Origin: Pseudomonas viridiflava
GTDB lineage: Bacteria > Pseudomonadota > Gammaproteobacteria > Pseudomonadales > Pseudomonadaceae
Length of the DNA: 64,000 nt
Direction: 5' to 3'
NCBI RefSeq assembly: GCF_900589395.1
Contig: NZ_UUIS01000009.1
Span: forward strand, 22,552-86,551
Shown: positions 43,524 through 54,015 of the stretch, in pieces
Layout: every line of letters begins with the position of its first letter
Numbering within the stretch: the first letter of the stretch is position 1
Made by a program: the position numbers and the translations under genes
The notes under the pieces: model-generated
The model's database searches: none
Told to the model about the DNA's origin: nothing
What the model saw: the letters and a program-made list of their open reading frames with translations, nothing else

Positions 43524-44999
43524 ATGTGGCGTGAAATCAAAATCCTGCTGATCGATGACGATAGCCAGCGCCGCCGCGATCTGGGCGTCATCATGAACTT
43601 CCTGGGCGAAGAAAACCTTTCATGCTCCAGTCAGGACTGGCAGCAAGTGGTCGGTTCTCTGGCGTCTACGCGCGAGGTCTTGTGTGTCCTGATCGGCAAT
43701 GTCAGTGCTCCGGGCACCCTCCAAGGGCTTCTTAAGACCATCGGAGCATGGGATGAGTTCCTTCCTGTGTTGCTGATGGGTGAAAGTTCTTCTGTCGAGC
43801 TGCCCGAAGACCTGCGCCGTCGCGTGCTGTCCTGCATCGACATGCCGCCCAGCTACAGCAAACTGCTCGATTCGCTGCACCGTGCCCAGGTCTATCGTGA
43901 AATGTACGATCAGGCCCGCGAGCGCGGTCGCCATCGCGAGCCCAACCTGTTTCGCAGCCTGGTCGGTACCAGCCGTGCCATCCAGCACGTTCGGCAGATG
44001 ATGCAACAGGTGGCCGACACCGATGCCAGCGTGCTCATCCTTGGCGAATCGGGCACTGGCAAGGAAGTGGTGGCGCGCAACCTGCACTACCATTCCAAGC
44101 GTCGCGATGCGCCGTTCGTGCCGGTCAACTGTGGCGCCATCCCCGCCGAGTTGCTTGAAAGCGAACTGTTCGGCCATGAGAAGGGCGCCTTCACCGGTGC
44201 CATTACCAGCCGCGCCGGGCGCTTCGAACTGGCCAACGGCGGCACCCTGTTTCTCGACGAAATCGGCGACATGCCGCTGCCGATGCAGGTCAAGCTGCTG
44301 CGCGTCCTGCAAGAACGCACCTTCGAGCGCGTGGGTAGCAACAAGACCCAGAGCATCGATGTGCGCATCATTGCCGCCACGCACAAGAACCTTGAGCACA
44401 TGATCGAGGTCGGCAGTTTCCGCGAAGACCTTTATTACCGCCTCAACGTGTTCCCCATCGAGATGGCGCCCTTGCGTGAGCGGGTCGAAGACATCCCGCT
44501 GCTGATGAACGAGCTGATCTCGCGCATGGAACATGAAAAGCGTGGTTCGATCCGTTTCAACTCCGCAGCCATCATGTCGCTGTGCCGGCATGCCTGGCCG
44601 GGTAACGTTCGTGAACTGGCCAACCTGGTCGAGCGCATGGCAATCATGCATCCCTACGGCGTGATCGGCGTGGTCGAGCTGCCGAAGAAATTCCGCTACG
44701 TCGAAGATGAAGACGAGCAGATGGTCGACAGCTTGCGCAGCGACCTGGAAGAGCGTGTGGCGATCAACTCCACGACGCCCAATTTCTCTTCCGGTGCGAT
44801 GCTGCCGCCTGAGGGCCTGGACCTCAAGGACTACCTGGGTGGCCTGGAGCAGGGCCTCATCCAGCAGGCGCTGGACGACGCCAATGGCATCGTGGCCCGG
44901 GCTGCCGAGCGTCTGCGCATTCGTCGCACGACCCTGGTCGAGAAAATGCGCAAGTACGGCATGAGCCGTCGTGAGGGTGAAGAACAGGCAGATGATTGA
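43524..44999 (+). CDS. fleQ: FleQ master flagellar regulator (sigma54 activator, c-di-GMP responsive)
   Basis: 491 residues. N-terminal FleQ domain (1-125), receiver-like but without the phospho-Asp (LIGNVSAPG in its place). The AAA+ domain (142-380) has the L142-F-R-S145 c-di-GMP motif, Walker A GESGTGKE (174-181), R185, GAFTGA for sigma54 contact, and a Walker [11 protein letters not shown] Fis-type HTH ends the protein ([25 protein letters not shown]). R144 and R185 are at the positions used by P. aeruginosa FleQ to bind c-di-GMP. Activates fleSR and early genes and usually represses or activates exopolysaccharide genes. Confidence 0.97.
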   Translation: MWREIKILLIDDDSQRRRDLGVIMNFLGEENLSCSSQDWQQVVGSLASTREVLCVLIGNVSAPGTLQGLLKTIGAWDEFLPVLLMGESSSVELPEDLRRRVLSCIDMPPSYSKLLDSLHRAQVYREMYDQARERGRHREPNLFRSLVGTSRAIQHVRQMMQQVADTDASVLILGESGTGKEVVARNLHYHSKRRDAPFVPVNCGAIPAELLESELFGHEKGAFTGAITSRAGRFELANGGTLFLDEIGDMPLPMQVKLLRVLQERTFERVGSNKTQSIDVRIIAATHKNLEHMIEVGSFREDLYYRLNVFPIEMAPLRERVEDIPLLMNELISRMEHEKRGSIRFNSAAIMSLCRHAWPGNVRELANLVERMAIMHPYGVIGVVELPKKFRYVEDEDEQMVDSLRSDLEERVAINSTTPNFSSGAMLPPEGLDLKDYLGGLEQGLIQQALDDANGIVARAAERLRIRRTTLVEKMRKYGMSRREGEEQADD

Positions 45000-45022
45000 C
45001 GCCTGTTGAGCCGCCAGCCTGC

Positions 45023-45053
45023 AAAAGCCTCCGCACTCGCGGAGGTTTTTTTT
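45023..45053 (+). terminator. Terminator after fleQ
   Basis: CCTCCGC-ACTC-GCGGAGG, preceded by AAAAG and followed by eight T. Perfect 7-bp stem; a textbook intrinsic terminator. Confidence 0.93.
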
Positions 45054-45252
45054 GCGGCGCATGTTGAACCGCAAGGTCGGCTACGGGCAGTGGATGCCTT
45101 GCTTGGGCTGCATGCATGTCTTGCCGCAGGCGGCTTGCCGGCGGCTGCGGTCGCGAGGACCGACGCGGCAGCCGGTCCCTTGCGCTGTTCTTTATCGTTC
45201 CTGGACAAGCCGTGATGACTTTGGCCCGGCCTGGCATCACGACGCATTTTTT
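45054..45252. other. fleQ-fleS gap, no recognised gene
   Basis: About 200 bases between the fleQ terminator and the fleSR promoter. It has short open frames without ribosome sites and a GC-rich run of GGCGGCTTGCCGGCGGCTGC that loosely resembles the arm of the dispersed palindromes. FleQ binding sites would be expected here but cannot be called by eye. Confidence 0.4.
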
Positions 45253-45268
45253 CGGCACGAGGATTGCT
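45253..45268 (+). promoter_or_regulatory. Sigma54 promoter of fleSR
   Basis: CGGCAC-GAGGA-TTGCT, 10 of 11 consensus bases, correct spacing. Predicted start near 45279, 45 bp before fleS. FleQ/sigma54 control of fleSR is established for P. aeruginosa. Confidence 0.85.
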
Positions 45269-45323
45269 ACCGCTCCTTTCCACACGCCGTTTAATGACGG
45301 TTCGCCCCGTGAGAGAGAATCCA

Positions 45324-46526
45324 ATGTCCCAGGCCGCGCAGATGTGCAACGAACTCCCGAGCCCCTCGGCGCCTTTGCTGCCGCCTTTGGAGCTGGAGAG
45401 TCGTCAAGCGCTTGAGCAGGCGTTCGCATTGTTTAATCAGATGTCGGCGCAACTGACCGATTCCTACAGTGTGCTTGAAGCGCGGGTCAATGAACTCAAG
45501 GGCGAACTGGCCGAAGCGGGGGTGCAGCGTATGCAGGAACTGGCGGAAAACGAACGCCTGGCGTATCGCTTGCAAAACCTTTTGGACCTGTTGCCAGGCG
45601 GTGTGATCGTGATCGACGGCACAGGCGTGGTGCGTGAAGCCAATCCGGCGGCGCTCGAGTTGCTTGGCCGGCCCCTGGTGGGCGAGCTGTGGCGCCAGAT
45701 CATCGGTCGCAGCTTTGCGCCGCGTGAGGATGACGGCCATGAAGTCTCGCTCAAGGATGGCCGGCGCGTGTCCATCGCCACCCGTTCGCTGGATGCCGAG
45801 CCTGGCCAGTTGGTGCTACTGACCGACCTGACGGAAACCCGTCGCTTGCAAGACCAGCTTTCGCGTCATGAACGGCTCTCTTCACTGGGGCGTATGGTGG
45901 CCTCGCTGGCGCACCAGATCCGCACGCCGCTGTCGGCGGCCATGATCTATGCCAGTCATCTGGCCGAGCAGGCGTTGCCGGTGAACACCCAGCAACGTTT
46001 TGCCTCGCGCCTGAAAGAACGCCTGCATGAACTGGAGCACCAGGTGCGTGACATGCTGGTGTTCGCCCGCGGCGAGTTGCCCTTGACTGACCGGCTGAGT
46101 CCCGAGGCGCTGTTCCAGGCGCTGCAATCGGCGGCCCAGACGCATGTGCGTGAGGCGCAGGTGCGCTGGCAGTGCGACCGCGTCCTCGGTGAGCTGCTGT
46201 GCAATCGCGACACGCTGGTCGGTGCGCTGCTCAATCTGATTGAAAATGCCATGCAGGCCAGCAACGGCACGGCACGGCTGAAAATTCATGCTTACCGGTA
46301 CGGCGCGATGCTGCGCCTGTGCATCAGCGACAGTGGCAGCGGCATCGAACCTGCCGCCCTGGCACGCATCGGCGAGCCGTTCTTTACCACCAAGACCACC
46401 GGCACCGGCCTGGGGGCGGCAGTCGTGATGGCTGTGGCACGTGCCCACCAGGGCAGCGTGCAGTACCGCTCTCGTGTAGGGCGGGGGACTTGCGCGATCG
46501 TCAGCCTGCCGTTGATCCCTTCCTGA
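45324..46526 (+). CDS. fleS: FleS sensor histidine kinase
   Basis: 400 residues from the ATG at 45324 (GAGAGAG upstream); an ATG ten codons earlier is possible. No membrane segment. A helical N-terminus (to about 85) precedes a PAS domain (LLPGGVIVIDGTGVVREANPAALELLG), the H-box SLAHQIRTPLSAAM with H197, and an HATPase domain (NLIENAMQAS, ISDSGSGIEP, TTGTGLGAAVV). Phosphorylates FleR. Confidence 0.95.
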   Translation: MSQAAQMCNELPSPSAPLLPPLELESRQALEQAFALFNQMSAQLTDSYSVLEARVNELKGELAEAGVQRMQELAENERLAYRLQNLLDLLPGGVIVIDGTGVVREANPAALELLGRPLVGELWRQIIGRSFAPREDDGHEVSLKDGRRVSIATRSLDAEPGQLVLLTDLTETRRLQDQLSRHERLSSLGRMVASLAHQIRTPLSAAMIYASHLAEQALPVNTQQRFASRLKERLHELEHQVRDMLVFARGELPLTDRLSPEALFQALQSAAQTHVREAQVRWQCDRVLGELLCNRDTLVGALLNLIENAMQASNGTARLKIHAYRYGAMLRLCISDSGSGIEPAALARIGEPFFTTKTTGTGLGAAVVMAVARAHQGSVQYRSRVGRGTCAIVSLPLIPS

Positions 46527-46543
46527 ATGCCTGGAGTACGCCG

Positions 46544-47926
46544 ATGACAAATCGAATCCTGTTGGTCGAGGACGATCGTTCACTGCGTGAAGCGCTAGGC
46601 GACACGCTGGAGCTGGCCGGACATGCCTACCGGGCGGTGGGCTCGGCCGAAGAAGCGCTGGCCGCCACTGCCCAGGAAGCGTTCAGCCTGGTGATCAGTG
46701 ACGTCAACATGCCAGGCATGGATGGGCACCAGTTGCTTGCGCTGTTGCGTGCCCGACAGCCGCAGCTGCCGGTGCTGCTGATGACTGCCTATGGCGCTGT
46801 GGAGCGTGCGGTCGAGGCGATGCGTCAGGGCGCGGTGGACTATCTGGTCAAGCCATTTGAGCCGGCGGCCTTGCTGGCGCTGGTGTCGCGCCACGCCCTG
46901 GGGCGCCTGGAGCCTGCCGGGCATGACGGCACGGTGGCGGTCGAGCCGGCCAGCATGCAGTTGCTGGAGCTGGCCAAGCGCGTGGCCAAAAGCGATTCCA
47001 CCGTATTGATTTCTGGCGAGTCGGGCACCGGCAAGGAAGTGCTGGCGCGCTTTATCCACCAGCATTCGCCACGCGCCGCCAAGCCGTTCATCGCCATCAA
47101 CTGCGCCGCAATACCGGACAACATGCTCGAAGCCACGTTGTTCGGCCATGAAAAGGGCTCTTTCACCGGGGCCATTGCAGCGCAGGCGGGCAAGTTCGAG
47201 CTGGCCGAGGGCGGTACCATCCTGCTCGATGAAATCTCCGAAATGCCCATGGGCCTGCAGGCCAAGCTGCTGCGTGTTTTGCAAGAGCGCGAGGTCGAGC
47301 GGGTGGGCGCGCGCCGGCCGATCACCCTGGATATCCGGGTGCTGGCGACCACCAACCGCGACCTGATGGGCGAGGTGGTGGCGGGGCGCTTTCGTGAAGA
47401 CCTGTACTACCGCCTGTCTGTGTTCCCGTTGGCCTGGCAGCCCTTGCGTCAGCGGACCGCCGATATTCTGCCGCTGGCCGAGCAGTTGCTGGCCAAGCAC
47501 GTCAATAAAATGAAACATGCGCCGGTGCAGTTGTCGGCCGAGGCGCGGGCCTGCCTGGTGGGCTATGCCTGGCCCGGCAACGTGCGTGAGCTCGACAACG
47601 CCGTGCAGCGGGCCTTGATCCTGCAGCAGGGCGGGGTGATCCAGGCGCAGGATTTCTGTCTGGCAGGCCCGGTGCAGTTCAGCGCGCCGCCGACAGCGGC
47701 GGGCCCGGTGGCCGCCGTGCCTGAACCGGTCGAGTCCGGTGGCGCGCTGGGTGAAGATCTGCGCCGCCGTGAATTCCAGTTGATCATCGATACCTTGCGC
47801 AGCGAACGCGGGCGACGCAAGGAGGCCGCCGAGCGGCTGGGCATCAGCCCGCGTACGCTGCGCTACAAGCTGGCACAGATGCGCGATGCCGGTATGGACG
47901 TCGAGGCGTATCTGTTTGCGACCTAG
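46544..47926 (+). CDS. fleR: FleR response regulator, sigma54 activator
   Basis: 460 residues. Receiver with phospho-Asp D53 (VISDVNMPGMDG) and the switch residues MTAYGA and Lys in YLVKPFEPA. The AAA+ domain has Walker A GESGTGKE (about 158-165), a GSFTGA loop in place of GAFTGA, and Walker B TILLDEIS. C-terminal HTH: RRKEAAERLGISPRTLRYKLAQMRDAG. Activates the class III flg/flagellar promoters after phosphorylation by FleS, 17 bp upstream. Confidence 0.96.
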   Translation: MTNRILLVEDDRSLREALGDTLELAGHAYRAVGSAEEALAATAQEAFSLVISDVNMPGMDGHQLLALLRARQPQLPVLLMTAYGAVERAVEAMRQGAVDYLVKPFEPAALLALVSRHALGRLEPAGHDGTVAVEPASMQLLELAKRVAKSDSTVLISGESGTGKEVLARFIHQHSPRAAKPFIAINCAAIPDNMLEATLFGHEKGSFTGAIAAQAGKFELAEGGTILLDEISEMPMGLQAKLLRVLQEREVERVGARRPITLDIRVLATTNRDLMGEVVAGRFREDLYYRLSVFPLAWQPLRQRTADILPLAEQLLAKHVNKMKHAPVQLSAEARACLVGYAWPGNVRELDNAVQRALILQQGGVIQAQDFCLAGPVQFSAPPTAAGPVAAVPEPVESGGALGEDLRRREFQLIIDTLRSERGRRKEAAERLGISPRTLRYKLAQMRDAGMDVEAYLFAT

Positions 47927-48091
47927 CTTGCAGCCTTCTGTCCCCATTTTTGTGATCTGTGTCAAATTGTCGATACAACGAAACATCACATCGTTATCAT
48001 GATGGCCTGTCGATACATCGGACACGGGTGAGGCCGCGCAGCAATCGGATTCGCATGAAAATGCCCGCTTTGTGGTGCGCTTGTACGTCAC

Positions 48092-48107
48092 TGGCACTCT
48101 TGTTGCT
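48092..48107 (+). promoter_or_regulatory. Sigma54 promoter of fliEFGHIJ
   Basis: TGGCAC-TCTTG-TTGCT: 11 of 11 consensus bases, the best match in the window. Predicted start near 48118, about 53 bp before fliE. Confidence 0.92.
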
Positions 48108-48170
48108 ATGACATTGTTATCCGTAGAAACCAGTGTCAAAAAATTGCGGGCCTTACGAGAGATAAAGTCC

Positions 48171-48500
48171 ATGAGCCAAGGTGTTGAATTTAATCGCTTG
48201 ATGTTGGATATGCGGGCCATGCAGATGGACGCCATGTCCGCCTCCAAGCCCGTCGCGGGCGTCCAGGAAGTGGCCGGCAGCAATTTTGCCGACCTGCTGG
48301 GTCAGGCGATCAACAAGGTGGCCGACACCCAGGCCGCCTCCAGCCAGATGGCCAACGCCTTCGAGATGGGCAAGAGCGGCGTGGACCTTACCGACGTCAT
48401 GATCTCGTCGCAGAAAGCCAGCGTGTCGTTCCAGGCATTGACCCAGGTGCGTAACAAGCTGGTACAGGCGTATCAAGACATCATGCAGATGCCGGTTTAA
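48171..48500 (+). CDS. fliE: FliE rod-MS ring junction protein
   Basis: 109 residues from the ATG at 48171; the frame upstream runs through the promoter. FliE pattern: [30 protein letters not shown] and [38 protein letters not shown]. Short, helical, the first rod component exported. 15 bp before fliF. Confidence 0.95.
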   Translation: MSQGVEFNRLMLDMRAMQMDAMSASKPVAGVQEVAGSNFADLLGQAINKVADTQAASSQMANAFEMGKSGVDLTDVMISSQKASVSFQALTQVRNKLVQAYQDIMQMPV

Positions 48501-48515
48501 GGGACGTACTGATCA

Positions 48516-50297
48516 ATGGCAGACGCAGCAGCCGATCCCGTTCCGGCCAGGCCGGGCGCTCCGGATAGAAAGCCGTTGTTCGGCTTTGCCTTCCTGGAAA
48601 ACCTTTCCGAGATGACCATGCTTCGTCAGGTCGGCCTCATGGTCGGTCTGGCGGCGAGCGTGGCAATCGGCTTTGCCGTGGTCCTGTGGTCACAGCAACC
48701 CGATTACCGGCCGCTTTACGGCAGCCTGGCGGGCCTGGACAGCAAGCAGATCATGGACACCCTGGCCACCGCCAACATTCCCTACACCCTGGAGCCCAAT
48801 TCCGGGGCGTTGCTGGTCAAGGCCGATGACGTGCAGCGCGCACGCATCCAGCTGGCCCAGGCCGGCGTGTCGCAGAACAACACCGGCATCGGTTTCGAAA
48901 TCCTCGACAAGGACCAGGGCCTGGGCACCAGCCAGTTCATGGAAGCCACCCGCTACCGCCGTGGCCTTGAAGGCGAGCTGGCGCGCACCATCGCGTCGCT
49001 CAATAACGTCAAGGCGGCGCGCGTGCACCTGGCCATTCCGAAAAGCTCGGTGTTCGTGCGCGATGACCGCAAGCCCACCGCCTCGGTACTGGTCGAGCTG
49101 TACCCGGGCCGTACGCTCGAACCTGGCCAGGTCGCGGCAATCACCAACCTGGTGGCCACCAGTGTCCCGGAGCTGACCAAGTCGCAGGTGACCGTGGTCG
49201 ACCAGAAGGGCACGTTGCTGTCCGATCAGGGCGAAAACTCCGAGCTGACCGTGGCCGGCAAACAGTTCGAATACACCCGGCGCATGGAAACCATGCTTTC
49301 GCAGCGTGTGCAGAACATCCTGCAGCCGGTGCTGGGCAACGATCGCTACAAGGCTGAAGTCTCGGCCATGGTCGACTTCAGTGCCGTGGAATCGACAGCC
49401 GAAAGCTTCAACCCCGACCAGCCTGCACTGCGCAGCGAGCAGTCGGTGAACGAACAGCGCTCCACCAGTTCAGGCACCGGTGGCGTGCCGGGTGCCTTGA
49501 GCAATCAGCCGCCCGGTCCTGCGACCGCGCCGCAAGTGGCCGGCGGTGCGGCCGGTGCCGCGCCCGCCATCGCCCCCGGCCAGCCGCTGCTCGATGCCAA
49601 CGGCCAGCAAATCATGGACCCGGCGACCGGCCAGCCGGCCCTGGCGCCATACCCGACTGACAAACGTGTCCAGTCGACCAAGAACTTCGAGCTTGACCGC
49701 TCCATCAGCCACACCAAGCAGCAGCAGGGGCGCCTGAGCCGCCTGTCGGTGGCCGTGGTGGTGGACGACATGGTCAAGACCAACCCGGCCAACGGTGAAG
49801 TGACCCGCGCGCCCTGGAGCACCACCGACCTGGCGCGCTTTACCCGCCTGGTGCAGGACGCGGTGGGCTTCGATGCCAGCCGTGGCGACAGCGTCAGTGT
49901 GATCAACGTGCCGTTCTCGACCGAGCGCGGCGAAGTCATCGCTGACATTCCGTTCTACTCGCAGCCCTGGTTCTGGGACATTCTCAAGCAGGCCGTGGGG
50001 GTCATCTTCATCCTGATCCTGGTGTTCGGTGTGTTGCGCCCGGTGCTCAACAACATCACCAACCCCAAGAGCAAAGAGTTGGGCAGCTTCGGTGGTGACG
50101 CCGAGCTGGGCGGCATGGGCGGTCTGGATGGTGAACTGGGCAGCGACCGGGTGAGCCTGGGCGGCCCGCAAAGCATTCTGTTGCCGAGCCCGACCGAGGG
50201 CTATGACGCACAACTCAACGCTATCAAGAGCCTGGTGGCCGAAGACCCGGGTCGTGTGGCCCAGGTCGTGAAAGAGTGGATTAACACCGATGAATGA
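48516..50297 (+). CDS. fliF: FliF MS-ring protein
   Basis: 593 residues. Membrane segment 1 at about 39-58 (VGLMVGLAASVAIGFAVVLW), ring-building motifs (YRPLYGSLAGLDSKQIMDTL; FEILDKDQGLGTSQFMEATRYRRGLEGELARTI), a low-complexity Gly/Ala/Pro insert near 320-375, and membrane segment 2 at about 490-510. The C-terminal tail (LNAIKSLVAEDPGRVAQVVKEWI) binds FliG. Overlaps fliG by 8 bp. Confidence 0.97.
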   Translation: MADAAADPVPARPGAPDRKPLFGFAFLENLSEMTMLRQVGLMVGLAASVAIGFAVVLWSQQPDYRPLYGSLAGLDSKQIMDTLATANIPYTLEPNSGALLVKADDVQRARIQLAQAGVSQNNTGIGFEILDKDQGLGTSQFMEATRYRRGLEGELARTIASLNNVKAARVHLAIPKSSVFVRDDRKPTASVLVELYPGRTLEPGQVAAITNLVATSVPELTKSQVTVVDQKGTLLSDQGENSELTVAGKQFEYTRRMETMLSQRVQNILQPVLGNDRYKAEVSAMVDFSAVESTAESFNPDQPALRSEQSVNEQRSTSSGTGGVPGALSNQPPGPATAPQVAGGAAGAAPAIAPGQPLLDANGQQIMDPATGQPALAPYPTDKRVQSTKNFELDRSISHTKQQQGRLSRLSVAVVVDDMVKTNPANGEVTRAPWSTTDLARFTRLVQDAVGFDASRGDSVSVINVPFSTERGEVIADIPFYSQPWFWDILKQAVGVIFILILVFGVLRPVLNNITNPKSKELGSFGGDAELGGMGGLDGELGSDRVSLGGPQSILLPSPTEGYDAQLNAIKSLVAEDPGRVAQVVKEWINTDE

Positions 50298-51306
50298 TCG
50301 AGCCGCCGCAGTCAAGTTGAGCAAGGTCGAGAAAGCTGCCGTGTTGCTGCTTTCGCTGGGCGAAACCGATGCGGCCCAGGTGCTGCGGCACATGGGGCCC
50401 AAGGAGGTCCAGCGCGTCGGCGTGGCCATGGCGCAGATGCGCAATGTGCACCGCGAGCAGGTCGAGCAGGTGATGAACGAGTTCGTCAACACGGTCGGCG
50501 ACCAGACCAGCCTGGGCGTCGGTTCCGACGGCTATATCCGCAAGATGCTGACCCAGGCCCTGGGCGAAGACAAAGCCAACGGCCTGATCGACCGCATCCT
50601 GCTGGGCGGCAATACCAGCGGCCTGGACAGCCTGAAATGGATGGAGCCGCGTGCGGTGGCCGACGTCATCCGCTACGAGCACCCGCAGATCCAGGCCATC
50701 GTGGTGGCGTATCTGGACGCCGACCAGGCCGGTGAAGTGCTGGGGCATTTCGACCACAAGGTGCGGCTGGACATCATCCTGCGCGTATCGTCGCTCAACA
50801 CGGTCCAGCCGGCGGCGCTCAAGGAACTCAACCAGATCCTGGAGAAACAGTTCTCCGGCAACGCCAACACCTCGCGAACCACGCTGGGCGGTATCAAGCG
50901 CGCGGCCGACATCATGAACTTCCTCGACAGCTCCATCGAAGGCACGCTCATGGACTCGATCCGGGAGGTCGACGAAGACCTGTCGGTGCAGATCGAAGAC
51001 CTCATGTTCGTCTTCAACAACCTGGCCGATGTCGACGACCGCGGTATCCAGGCGCTGCTGCGCGAAGTGTCTTCGGACGTGCTGGTGCTGGCCCTCAAGG
51101 GTTCGGACGAGGCGGTCAAGGAAAAGATCTTCAAGAACATGTCCAAGCGGGCCGCCGAACTGCTGCGCGACGACCTGGAAGCCAAGGGGCCGGTACGGGT
51201 CAGCGATGTCGAAACGGCACAGAAAGAAATTCTCACCATCGCCCGTCGCATGGCCGAGGCTGGCGAGATTGTTCTCGGTGGCAAGGGCGGCGAGGAAATG
51301 ATCTAA
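50290..51306 (+). CDS. fliG: FliG motor switch protein
   Basis: 338 residues. N-terminal KVEKAAVLLLSLGETDAAQVLRHM, the middle EHPQ motif (YEHPQIQAIVVAYL, about 133-146), GGIKRAADIMNFLD linker, and the C-terminal charged helix with the torque residues (RAAELLRDDLEAKGPVRVSDVETAQKEIL). All FliM and stator contact regions are present. Confidence 0.97.
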   Translation: MNDRAAAVKLSKVEKAAVLLLSLGETDAAQVLRHMGPKEVQRVGVAMAQMRNVHREQVEQVMNEFVNTVGDQTSLGVGSDGYIRKMLTQALGEDKANGLIDRILLGGNTSGLDSLKWMEPRAVADVIRYEHPQIQAIVVAYLDADQAGEVLGHFDHKVRLDIILRVSSLNTVQPAALKELNQILEKQFSGNANTSRTTLGGIKRAADIMNFLDSSIEGTLMDSIREVDEDLSVQIEDLMFVFNNLADVDDRGIQALLREVSSDVLVLALKGSDEAVKEKIFKNMSKRAAELLRDDLEAKGPVRVSDVETAQKEILTIARRMAEAGEIVLGGKGGEEMI

Positions 51307-51321
51307 GGATCCAGTCCACAC

Positions 51322-52137
51322 ATGTCCAGCTCCAGTAAAGAAGCGCAAAGCGACCTGATCCGCGCCAAGGATGTACGGGGTCTCGACCTGTGGACCTTGC
51401 CCAGCTTCGATCCGTACGTGGCCCCGCCGGAACCTGAGCCCCAGGCGCCGCCCGAGCCCGACCCGGATGCAATGGAAGAAGTGCCGCTGGACGAAGTCCA
51501 GCCGCTGACCCTCGAAGAACTTGAAAGCATTCGCCAGGAAGCCTGGAACGAAGGCTTTGCCACCGGCGAACGCGAAGGCTTTCACAGCACCCGGATCAAG
51601 GTGCGCCAGGAAGCGGAAGTGGCCCTGACTGCCCGGCTCGAGAGCCTGGAGCAGGTCATGCGCCAGTTGCTTGACCCGTTGGCCGGCCAGGATGCACAAA
51701 TCGAAAAGGCGATGGTTCACCTGGTCGAGCACATTGCCCGCCAGGTGATCCAACGTGAGCTGCAGACCGACTCGCAGCAGATTACCCACGTCCTGCGCGA
51801 CTGCCTCAAGCTGCTGCCAATGGGGGCCAACAACCTGCGCATCTTCGTCAATCCCCAGGATTTCGACCTCATCAAGGTCCTGCGCGAGCGTCATGAAGAA
51901 GACTGGAAAATCTTCGAGGACGACGCGCTGCTGCCCGGTGGTTGCCGCATAGAAACCGAACACAGCCGTATCGATGCCAGCATCGAGACGCGCATCAAGC
52001 AAGCGATTGCGCGGATGTACGACCAGATGCACGAACAGGTCGCCCATCCCGCCGCGCCCGACCTCAGTCTTGAGCTGCCCGACGTCACCCCCGCGCGCGC
52101 CAGCGCCGCTGTCGAAGAGCCCGACAATGCGTCTTGA
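51322..52137 (+). CDS. fliH: FliH export ATPase regulator
   Basis: 271 residues. An acidic, Pro/Glu-rich N-terminus ([20 protein letters not shown]) is followed by the GxxxG-type helix ([18 protein letters not shown]) and the HrpE/YscL-like C-terminus ([54 protein letters not shown]). Holds FliI at the gate. Overlaps fliI by 11 bp. Confidence 0.95.
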   Translation: MSSSSKEAQSDLIRAKDVRGLDLWTLPSFDPYVAPPEPEPQAPPEPDPDAMEEVPLDEVQPLTLEELESIRQEAWNEGFATGEREGFHSTRIKVRQEAEVALTARLESLEQVMRQLLDPLAGQDAQIEKAMVHLVEHIARQVIQRELQTDSQQITHVLRDCLKLLPMGANNLRIFVNPQDFDLIKVLRERHEEDWKIFEDDALLPGGCRIETEHSRIDASIETRIKQAIARMYDQMHEQVAHPAAPDLSLELPDVTPARASAAVEEPDNAS

Positions 52138-53485
52138 TCGCCTGAGTTTCGGCAAGCGCCTCGGGGGCTACAGCGAGGCCATCGACCTGCCGACCCAGCC
52201 GGTGGTCGAAGGGCGCCTGCTGCGTATGGTCGGCCTGACCCTGGAAGCCGAAGGCTTGCGCGCGGCGATGGGCAGCCGCTGCGTGGTCATCAACGACGAC
52301 AGCCATCACCCGATGCAGGTCGAAGCCGAGGTCATGGGATTTTCCGGCGGCAAGGTGTTTCTGATGCCGGTGGGCAGCGTGGCCGGGATTGCCCCCGGGG
52401 CCCGTGTGGTGCCGTTGGCCGACACCGGCCGGCTGCCAATGGGCATGAGCATGCTCGGACGGGTACTCGACGGCGCCGGCCGGCCGCTGGACGGTCGCCC
52501 GCCGATAAAGGCCGAAGACTGGGTGCCGATGGACGGACCGGCCATCAACCCCCTCAAGCGCGACCCGATCAGCCAGCCGCTGGACGTGGGCATTCGTTGC
52601 ATCAACGGATTATTGACGGTTGGCCGCGGCCAGCGCCTGGGCCTGTTTGCCGGTACCGGCGTGGGCAAGAGTGTGCTGCTGGGCATGATGACGCGCTTTA
52701 CCGAGGCCGACATCATCGTGGTTGGCCTGATCGGCGAGCGGGGCCGGGAGGTGAAGGAATTCATCGAGCACATCCTGGGTGAAGAGGGCCTCAAGCGCTC
52801 GGTGGTCGTGGCATCGCCTGCGGACGATGCGCCATTGATGCGCCTGCGGGCGGCCATGTACTGCACGCGCATTGCCGAGTACTTCCGTGACCGTGGCAAG
52901 AACGTCTTGCTGCTGATGGACTCGCTGACCCGCTTTGCCCAGGCCCAGCGTGAAATCGCCCTGGCCATCGGCGAGCCGCCGGCCACCAAGGGCTATCCGC
53001 CTTCCGTGTTCGCGCGCCTGCCCAAGCTGGTCGAGCGCGCCGGTAACGCCGAGGCCGGTGGCGGCTCGATCACGGCGTTCTACACCGTATTGTCCGAAGG
53101 CGACGACCAGCAGGACCCGATTGCCGACTCGGCCCGGGGCGTACTGGACGGGCACATCGTGCTGTCGCGGCGCCTGGCCGAGGAGGGGCATTACCCGGCC
53201 ATCGATATCGAAGCCTCGATCAGCCGGGTCATGCCGGCGGTGGTCAGCCCCGAACACATGGCCCGTGCCCAGCATTTCAAGCAATTGTGGTCGCGCTACC
53301 AGCAAAGCCGCGACCTGATCAGCGTCGGCGCCTACGTGGCCGGCGGCGATCGCGAGACAGACCTGGCGATCTCGCTGCAACCGACACTGGTGCGTTACCA
53401 GCGCCAGGGGTTGCGCGAAAACGTCAGCCTGCAAGGCAGTGGCGATGCGCTGGCCGCCGTGTTCGGGCCCGCACCGGGCGGGTGA
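52127..53485 (+). CDS. fliI: FliI flagellar export ATPase
   Basis: 452 residues from the ATG at 52127 inside the end of fliH. F1-beta-like ATPase with Walker [12 protein letters not shown] (about 173-183), [11 protein letters not shown], the Walker B strand [19 protein letters not shown], and the [22 protein letters not shown] region. The N-terminal barrel is intact. Confidence 0.97.
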   Translation: MRLDRLSFGKRLGGYSEAIDLPTQPVVEGRLLRMVGLTLEAEGLRAAMGSRCVVINDDSHHPMQVEAEVMGFSGGKVFLMPVGSVAGIAPGARVVPLADTGRLPMGMSMLGRVLDGAGRPLDGRPPIKAEDWVPMDGPAINPLKRDPISQPLDVGIRCINGLLTVGRGQRLGLFAGTGVGKSVLLGMMTRFTEADIIVVGLIGERGREVKEFIEHILGEEGLKRSVVVASPADDAPLMRLRAAMYCTRIAEYFRDRGKNVLLLMDSLTRFAQAQREIALAIGEPPATKGYPPSVFARLPKLVERAGNAEAGGGSITAFYTVLSEGDDQQDPIADSARGVLDGHIVLSRRLAEEGHYPAIDIEASISRVMPAVVSPEHMARAQHFKQLWSRYQQSRDLISVGAYVAGGDRETDLAISLQPTLVRYQRQGLRENVSLQGSGDALAAVFGPAPGG

Positions 53486-53491
53486 TGACGC

Positions 53492-53941
53492 ATGGCTAAC
53501 AGTCGAGCGGCGCGCCTGGCGCCAGTGGTCGAGATGGCCGAAGCGGCCGAGCGTACCGCTGCACAGCGCCTGGGCTACCTGCAAGGCCAGGTCAACCTGG
53601 CGCACAGCAAACTCCAGGAACTGGACCAGTTTCGCCTCAGTTACCAGGAGCAATGGATCAACCGGGGCAGCCACGGCGTGTCTGGCCAGTGGCTGATGAA
53701 CTACCAGCGCTTCCTGAACCAGCTTGAAACGGCCATCGGCCAACAGCGCAAGAGTCTGGCCTGGCACCAGGTCAACCTCGACAAGGCCCGCGGCGCCTGG
53801 CAACAGGCCTACGCCCGGGTCGAAGGCCTGCGCAAGCTGGTCCAGCGCTACCTCGACGAAGCCCGGCAGCTTGAAGACAAACGCGAGCAGAAGCTGCTCG
53901 ATGAGCTGTCGCAACGCCTGCCACGTCAGGACGGGTATTAA
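53492..53941 (+). CDS. fliJ: FliJ export chaperone/stalk
   Basis: 149 residues, a two-helix coiled coil: RLAPVVEMAEAAERTAAQRLGYLQGQVNLAHSKLQELDQFR and a second, Arg/Glu-rich helix ending in EARQLEDKREQKLLDELSQRL. Gamma-like stalk for the FliI ring. Six bases after fliI; last gene of fliEFGHIJ. Confidence 0.93.
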   Translation: MANSRAARLAPVVEMAEAAERTAAQRLGYLQGQVNLAHSKLQELDQFRLSYQEQWINRGSHGVSGQWLMNYQRFLNQLETAIGQQRKSLAWHQVNLDKARGAWQQAYARVEGLRKLVQRYLDEARQLEDKREQKLLDELSQRLPRQDGY

Positions 53942-54015
53942 GGCAAAATCCCGCTGGGCTGCGCCATCATGGTCTAGCCTGTGTCATATCGGTAACACAG
54001 CACAGGAGGCTGCCC

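Noticed and set aside
45054..45323. Short overlapping plus-strand frames in the fleQ-fleS gap
   Set aside because: No ribosome sites, Arg/Cys-rich composition, and they overlap the fleQ terminator and the fleSR promoter.
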